The position numbers and the translations under genes are program-made. Below are positions 60,436 through 64,000 of a DNA stretch of 64,000 nt, in pieces. Source of the DNA: JASMHC01 sp964453855 (GTDB lineage: Bacteria > Pseudomonadota > Alphaproteobacteria > Rhodobacterales > Rhodobacteraceae); contig CAYVRN010000001.1 of assembly GCA_964453855.1 (NCBI GenBank), positions 1-64,000 on the forward strand, in the 5' to 3' direction. The notes beneath the pieces are model-generated. The model saw only the letters and a list, made by a program, of their open reading frames with translations, did no database searches and had not been told where the DNA came from. The stretch's first letter is position 1. Each line of letters starts with the position of its first letter.

Positions 60436-60786
60436 ATGAAAGGGTCACTGGGGAAACTTGAAGAACTGGCAAAGCTTCGTTTTGAGCTGCACTTGGCCAA
60501 ACTTCGGCCACTTGCCCAGCAAGAGGCATCGATCAGGCGCGCAATCGACGAACTGTGGTGTGATCCAAGTGGTGAATCTGTGGCTGCAAACGCGAATTTA
60601 CACGAGCGTTCGGGGGCTTTGCGTGCTTGGAAGTATTGGTCGTCGCAACGCATAGACGTTTTAAATGTTCAGTTGGCCCAGGTTCTTGCTGCGAAAGCGG
60701 ATCTGTTGGAAGCTTCCCGGCTAGAGTTTGGTCGAAAAGAAGCAATACGGTTGCTTGATCAAAAGACCGTCAAAACAAAGTCATAG
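60436..60786 (+). CDS. Small coiled-coil protein of unknown function
   Basis: ATG 60436 gives 116 residues, almost entirely helical and rich in Leu, Ala, Glu and Arg (KLEELAKLRFELHLAKLRPL, AQQEASIRRAIDELW, NVQLAQVLAAKADLLEASRL). The pattern resembles FliJ-like or other short coiled-coil adaptor proteins, but I cannot name a family. A longer frame back to 60322 adds 38 residues without coiled-coil character and runs to the recombinase stop, so it is less likely. Base composition returns to that of the host chromosome here, so this may be the first resident gene after the inserted DNA. Confidence 0.6.
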   Translation: MKGSLGKLEELAKLRFELHLAKLRPLAQQEASIRRAIDELWCDPSGESVAANANLHERSGALRAWKYWSSQRIDVLNVQLAQVLAAKADLLEASRLEFGRKEAIRLLDQKTVKTKS

Positions 60787-60897
60787 CCTAAAGGATTAAT
60801 AACTGGAAATTCCACGCGAAATGTCAAAAAAAATGCCCTAATATGGTCTAAATTTCGAAATAAGCATTGAAGTGGAAACAACCAAGAGGGCGTCGTC

Positions 60898-61665
60898 GTG
60901 TTCAATTACGTTCACAAGTGTATAATTTTAATGATCGCCGGGATGAGCGCGAGCTTTCAAACTGGAGCCGCCACCGCCCAAGGTGCCTGCAATACCGTGT
61001 TAACAGCAGAGACAGCGGCCGGAGCCATGGTGACGCTTAATCTTTCCTCACCTTGTCATGCCGGATCCGAATTTGTCCTGCATCACAGTGGTTTAATGGT
61101 TTCCGAAGTACTGGATGGGGCCGGAACCATGACTCTTGACTTCCCGGCCATGAACACATCCGCTTTGTTCATGATCGAATTCCCCGACGGAGAGGTGGTG
61201 ATCGCCTCGACCGATGTCCCATCTTTGTCGTTTTATGATCGCGTTGCTATCCAATGGCAGGGTGCTGCGGGGTTAGAACTTCATGCCCGGGAATTTGGCG
61301 CGGCATATGGCTCTGAGGGGCACGTTTGGCGTGGTGCACCGCGGTCGATGGATTATGCGGCGCTGGGCGAAGGCGGGTTTTTGGTCGAGCTTGGACGAGG
61401 CGACGCAGAGACATCGCAACTGGCCGAGTTTTATACCTTTCCTTCGGCAACGACACGGCAGAACGGGGTGGTCAGCATGTCGGTCGAAGCTGTAATCGAA
61501 GACGGGAATTGTGGCCGAACACTTGAAGCCATGGCCATCAAAGCGGCGCCAGACGGAAATATGACTGCCAAGGAGCTGACGGTCGAGATGCCCACTTGTG
61601 ATGCGGTCGGAGACATTCTGTTATTGAATAATCTGGTGGAAGACCTGATCATCGGCTCCAATTAA
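60898..61665 (+). CDS. Secreted protein of unknown function
   Basis: 255 residues beginning at GTG 60898 after agaggg. The signal peptide (MFNYVHKCIILMIAGMSASF, with cleavage near TAAATAQ) leads to a mature chain starting GACNTVLTAETAAGAMVTLN. The chain is rich in beta-type sequence and contains three or four Cys (GACN, SPCHAG, NCGR, PTCDAV) that could form disulfides in the periplasm. It has no membrane helix beyond the signal. I recall homologues vaguely labelled translocase in related genomes, but nothing in the sequence supports that function. It starts a short group with the binding-protein/OmpA gene downstream, 26 bp away. Confidence 0.75.
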   Translation: MFNYVHKCIILMIAGMSASFQTGAATAQGACNTVLTAETAAGAMVTLNLSSPCHAGSEFVLHHSGLMVSEVLDGAGTMTLDFPAMNTSALFMIEFPDGEVVIASTDVPSLSFYDRVAIQWQGAAGLELHAREFGAAYGSEGHVWRGAPRSMDYAALGEGGFLVELGRGDAETSQLAEFYTFPSATTRQNGVVSMSVEAVIEDGNCGRTLEAMAIKAAPDGNMTAKELTVEMPTCDAVGDILLLNNLVEDLIIGSN

Positions 61666-61691
61666 AAAAAGCTTGCGGGCGGGGCGCTGAC

Positions 61692-63197
61692 ATGAAACTT
61701 CTGGTCGCGGTGTTATTCACCGCACTGTGCGGCACCTTAATTCCCGTCAGATTATTTGCGCAGGATGTGACTTTACCCTAGCGCGACAGAAGCATCGAAG
61801 TGTCCGGCAATCTTCTGGGTTTTGATGGCGATTACTACCGGGTTGATACGGTCTACGGCGAGCTGACGATCGACAGCACCGGGGTTCTTTGCGAAGGACC
61901 AGCATGCCCAAATTTGGAAAGTTATATTGTACAACTGACGTTTAGTGGCAGTCCGGTTATCGGCCGTGTTCTACTGCCCGCTCTTATTGAAGGTTTTGCG
62001 CGGCAATCCGATTTGGTGACAGTTCGGAAAGAAGTGGGTGACTCGCAGATCGGATATTGGTTGCAATCCTCGGATGCGGTTGAAACATTGGCCTATTTCG
62101 ACATTCGGCTTACCAGTAGTGACGAAGCTTTTGCCGATCTATTGGCGCTGGATGCCGACGTTGCAATGGCTTTGCGTGTTGCAGAGCCGGACGAAATTAC
62201 ACTGGCAAAGGAAATTGGTCTTGGTGTTTTAACGAATGGCCGTCAGCAGGCGTTCTTGGGAATGGATGCCGTGACCTTTGTCGTACCTGAGCATTCTGGG
62301 CTGACTTCGCTTTCAAAGCTGCAACTTTCCCAGGTTATGTCAGGTAAAATACGAAATTGGGCGGAACTGACAGATTCAGAGCCAGCGCCTTTACGCTTGT
62401 ACAGCCAACCCGGAGCTGTGTCAGTTTTGATGCAGTCAGGTTATGATTTCACTTCCGAAGACGCCGAAGGGTTAACGCCTCAAACATCTCCATTCCCCGA
62501 GCAACCGGGCAATCTTGCATTTGGCTTGGCGCTTTTGTCGTCTTTGCCTAAGAAAATGCGCCCAATTGGTTTAACGACACCTTGTGGTATAAGCCACGAT
62601 CCTAACGAATTGGCCGTCAGGTCAGGAGAAATTGCGCACGCGTTCCCTTTGGTTCTTTACAGGCCTATGCGTCGGCTACCCGAGATTGGGCAGGATTTTT
62701 TCGACTATCTTGAGTCATCGGCCGGTCAGAGAGTGGTGACGCGAGCGGGCTATGTCCCTTCTGCGCCAACGATTTATGCATTTGAGGCTGTGTGGTCGCG
62801 GATTGCCAATGCGTTGTTGCAGGCAGAGACGCCAGAGCAGTTTGAGGCCCTGCAAAACGCTGTTCGAACTTTGAAGCCAAGGGAATTGTTTGGTGGTGCA
62901 TTCCGTCTTGAGGTGGGCACTGAGATGCTTGATGCGCCGTCATCGGCCATTCTTCGTCAACTGGTGCGTCTGATTGAATATGGTGAACTTGACAGTAGGC
63001 AGTTGATGTTTGCCGGTTTTGGCGCGGATGGCGCAAATGCCCGGATGGTTGAGCAGGCACTTCACGACGCGTTGCATCCACTTTCGCTTACCGCAAAAAC
63101 CGTTTCGGTCGAGTTTGGGGACATTATTCCATTGGAGTGCCCAGAGACCGAAGGCGCCGATCGGTTGAATACCCGGGTCGAGGTTTGGATTCGCTAG
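61692..63197 (+). pseudogene. Periplasmic binding-protein-like/OmpA fusion with in-frame amber stop
   Basis: ATG 61692 begins a signal peptide (MKLLVAVLFTALCGTLIPVR) followed by LFAQDVTLP, then TAG at 61779-61781, then the same frame continues with RDRSIEVSGNLLGFDGDYYR. Downstream, the residues that follow LESYIVQLTFSGSPVIGRVL to YRPMRRLPEIGQDFFDYLES form a PstS-like solute-binding domain. The last 120 residues (REQALHD-type region, FAGFGADGANARMVEQALHD, TRVEVWIR) resemble an OmpA-like peptidoglycan-binding domain. One base change, such as CAG to TAG, accounts for the stop. If it is real, only a GTG at 61800 could restart translation, and the product would lack export. The combination would tether a binding protein to the cell wall. 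Its stop shares CTAG with radC. Confidence 0.75.
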
Positions 63198-63961
63198 GTT
63201 TCAGTCATGTAACCGCAGGCGCGTAGGCTGGTTTCGCCCTCAATTCCGACGATGATGTGATCATGAACGGTTATAGATACGGTCTGACAGGCGCGTTCAA
63301 TGTTTCGTGTCAGATCAATGTCTTGTGGAGAAGGGGTCGGATCCCCTGAAGGGTGGTTATGTACTAAAATCAAGGACGATGCCGAAAGATCGAGCGCGGT
63401 TTTGACGACCTCGCGGGTGTAAACGGGAACGTGGTCTACAGTGCCTTCGCCAAAAAGGTGATCTTTGATCAGGCGATTTTTTCTGTCTAGAAATAGAACT
63501 CTGAAATGCTCGGACTTTCGATGAGCCATTTCTAGTCGGCAATAAGCGACCACTGCATCCCAGCTAGAGATGAGATCACGGTTTACCATTCTTGCGTGTG
63601 CTGCGCGCTGAACAATGGCTTCGATCGTTTTGAGGTGGATAGCAGTAGGAGCCCCGACACCCTGTACCGTTTGAAGCTGCGTTAGCGGCGCTGATACGAC
63701 GGAAAAGAGATCGCCGAACTTTGCGAGCAACGCCTTTGCGATCGGCTTTACATCCCGGCGCTGGATAACTTGCATAAGGAAAAGTTCGAGCAGCTCATAA
63801 TCTGGCATGGCTTTTCCGTGATCGGCAAGAAAGCGGTTTCGTAGACGTGCGCGATGGCCGTCATTTTCAGGCTTTGTGCTTGGGTTGATGGGTGCAGCGG
63901 GCGCCGTCCCGAAAAGCAACGCCTGCATATCGCTGAAACCTGAACCGTTTGTGCCGCTCAT
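63194..63961 (-). CDS. radC: RadC-family JAB domain protein
   Basis: 255 residues. An N-terminal helix-hairpin-helix region (YELLELFLMQVIQRRDVKPI, VQGVGAPTAIHLKTIEAIVQ) is followed by a JAB/MPN metalloprotease-like domain with the zinc motif LILVHNHPSGDPTPSPQDID (H-x-H-x10-D). ATG 63961 (MSGTNGSGFSD) is preferred over a GTG five codons upstream. The protein was once linked to DNA repair, but that link is not accepted and its role is unknown. It is convergent with the binding-protein/OmpA gene. Confidence 0.92.
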   Translation of the reverse strand: MSGTNGSGFSDMQALLFGTAPAAPINPSTKPENDGHRARLRNRFLADHGKAMPDYELLELFLMQVIQRRDVKPIAKALLAKFGDLFSVVSAPLTQLQTVQGVGAPTAIHLKTIEAIVQRAAHARMVNRDLISSWDAVVAYCRLEMAHRKSEHFRVLFLDRKNRLIKDHLFGEGTVDHVPVYTREVVKTALDLSASSLILVHNHPSGDPTPSPQDIDLTRNIERACQTVSITVHDHIIVGIEGETSLRACGYMTET

Positions 63962-64000
63962 AACACCAGATTGCACAGACTTGGTTAGCTTTCAGTAAAC

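Noticed and set aside
61779..61781. Pyrrolysine recoding of the TAG in the binding-protein/OmpA gene
   Set aside because: Pyrrolysine is not expected in this group and the other genes show no TAG readthrough; a C-to-T change or read error is simpler.

Overview
This window is a piece of chromosome from an alphaproteobacterium of the Rhodobacterales, most likely the marine Roseobacter group. The evidence is the moderately GC-rich, tightly packed gene content: taurine:pyruvate aminotransferase next to tauABC, a fused cysNC, a DUF1523 protein, the rimP-nusA-ylxR-infB block, and a PPIase-argJ-mutT group divergent from secA. No rRNA, tRNA or CRISPR array was recognised. The sequence is a draft scaffold. 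Four runs of exactly 100 N (1831-1930, 25146-25245, 27531-27630, 44921-45020) each fall inside a gene, so their true lengths are unknown.

Layout. 1-8.7 kb: a hybrid sensor kinase open at the left edge, a DMT-family exporter, a PLP enzyme of the SHMT fold with a divergent GcvA-like LysR regulator, leuB, a secreted EEP-family protein and a membrane protein. 8.8-10.9 kb: leuCD. 11.1-14.6 kb: an SPFH protein with an Arc-like ribbon-helix-helix protein, an MscS channel, rsfS and rlmH. 14.6-20.2 kb: taurine uptake and first-step catabolism (tpa divergent from tauABC). 20.3-25.4 kb: a Tat-exported solute-binding protein, an ABC exporter, an acyl-CoA dehydrogenase and a LuxR-type regulator interrupted by a gap. 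25.4-28.2 kb: sulfate activation (cysD, cysNC). 28.3-34.1 kb: a DEAD-box helicase, then a zinc regulon (zur-znuC-znuB-pta, divergent from znuA across a strong Zur-type palindrome). 34.2-38.4 kb: purine/ureide catabolism (puuE-uraD fusion, allE-type, allA) plus an NCS2 permease. 38.4-43.4 kb: DUF1523, an SDR, a P1-family peptidase, a kynurenine-formamidase-like hydrolase and a succinate-semialdehyde dehydrogenase. 43.4-47.7 kb: surface polysaccharide precursors (kdsB-kdsA-ugd-phosphomannomutase). 47.8-53.3 kb: the rimP-nusA-ylxR-infB operon. 53.3-59 kb: a 41-residue small protein gene, mutT, argJ, a parvulin PPIase and secA. 59-64 kb: a decayed tyrosine recombinase in AT-richer DNA, a coiled-coil protein, a secreted protein of unknown function, a solute-binding/OmpA fusion interrupted by a stop codon, and radC.

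How the genes work together. Taurine enters through TauABC and is deaminated by Tpa. The next enzyme, Xsc, is absent here, but Pta (which would take its acetyl phosphate product) sits in the zinc operon. CysD/CysNC activate sulfate. The ureide genes can carry OHCU and allantoin towards glyoxylate, but uricase, HIU hydrolase and an allantoate-cleaving enzyme are not in the window.

Most worth a second look: a cadherin/VCBS-like module inserted in the TauC permease; a perfect 18-bp palindrome between the LuxR gene and cysD; a four-copy intergenic hairpin-plus-tail repeat; in-frame stop codons in kdsB and in the binding-protein/OmpA gene, together with two frameshifts in the recombinase; an unannotated 41-residue gene after infB; and five convergent gene pairs whose stop codons interlock or nearly touch.
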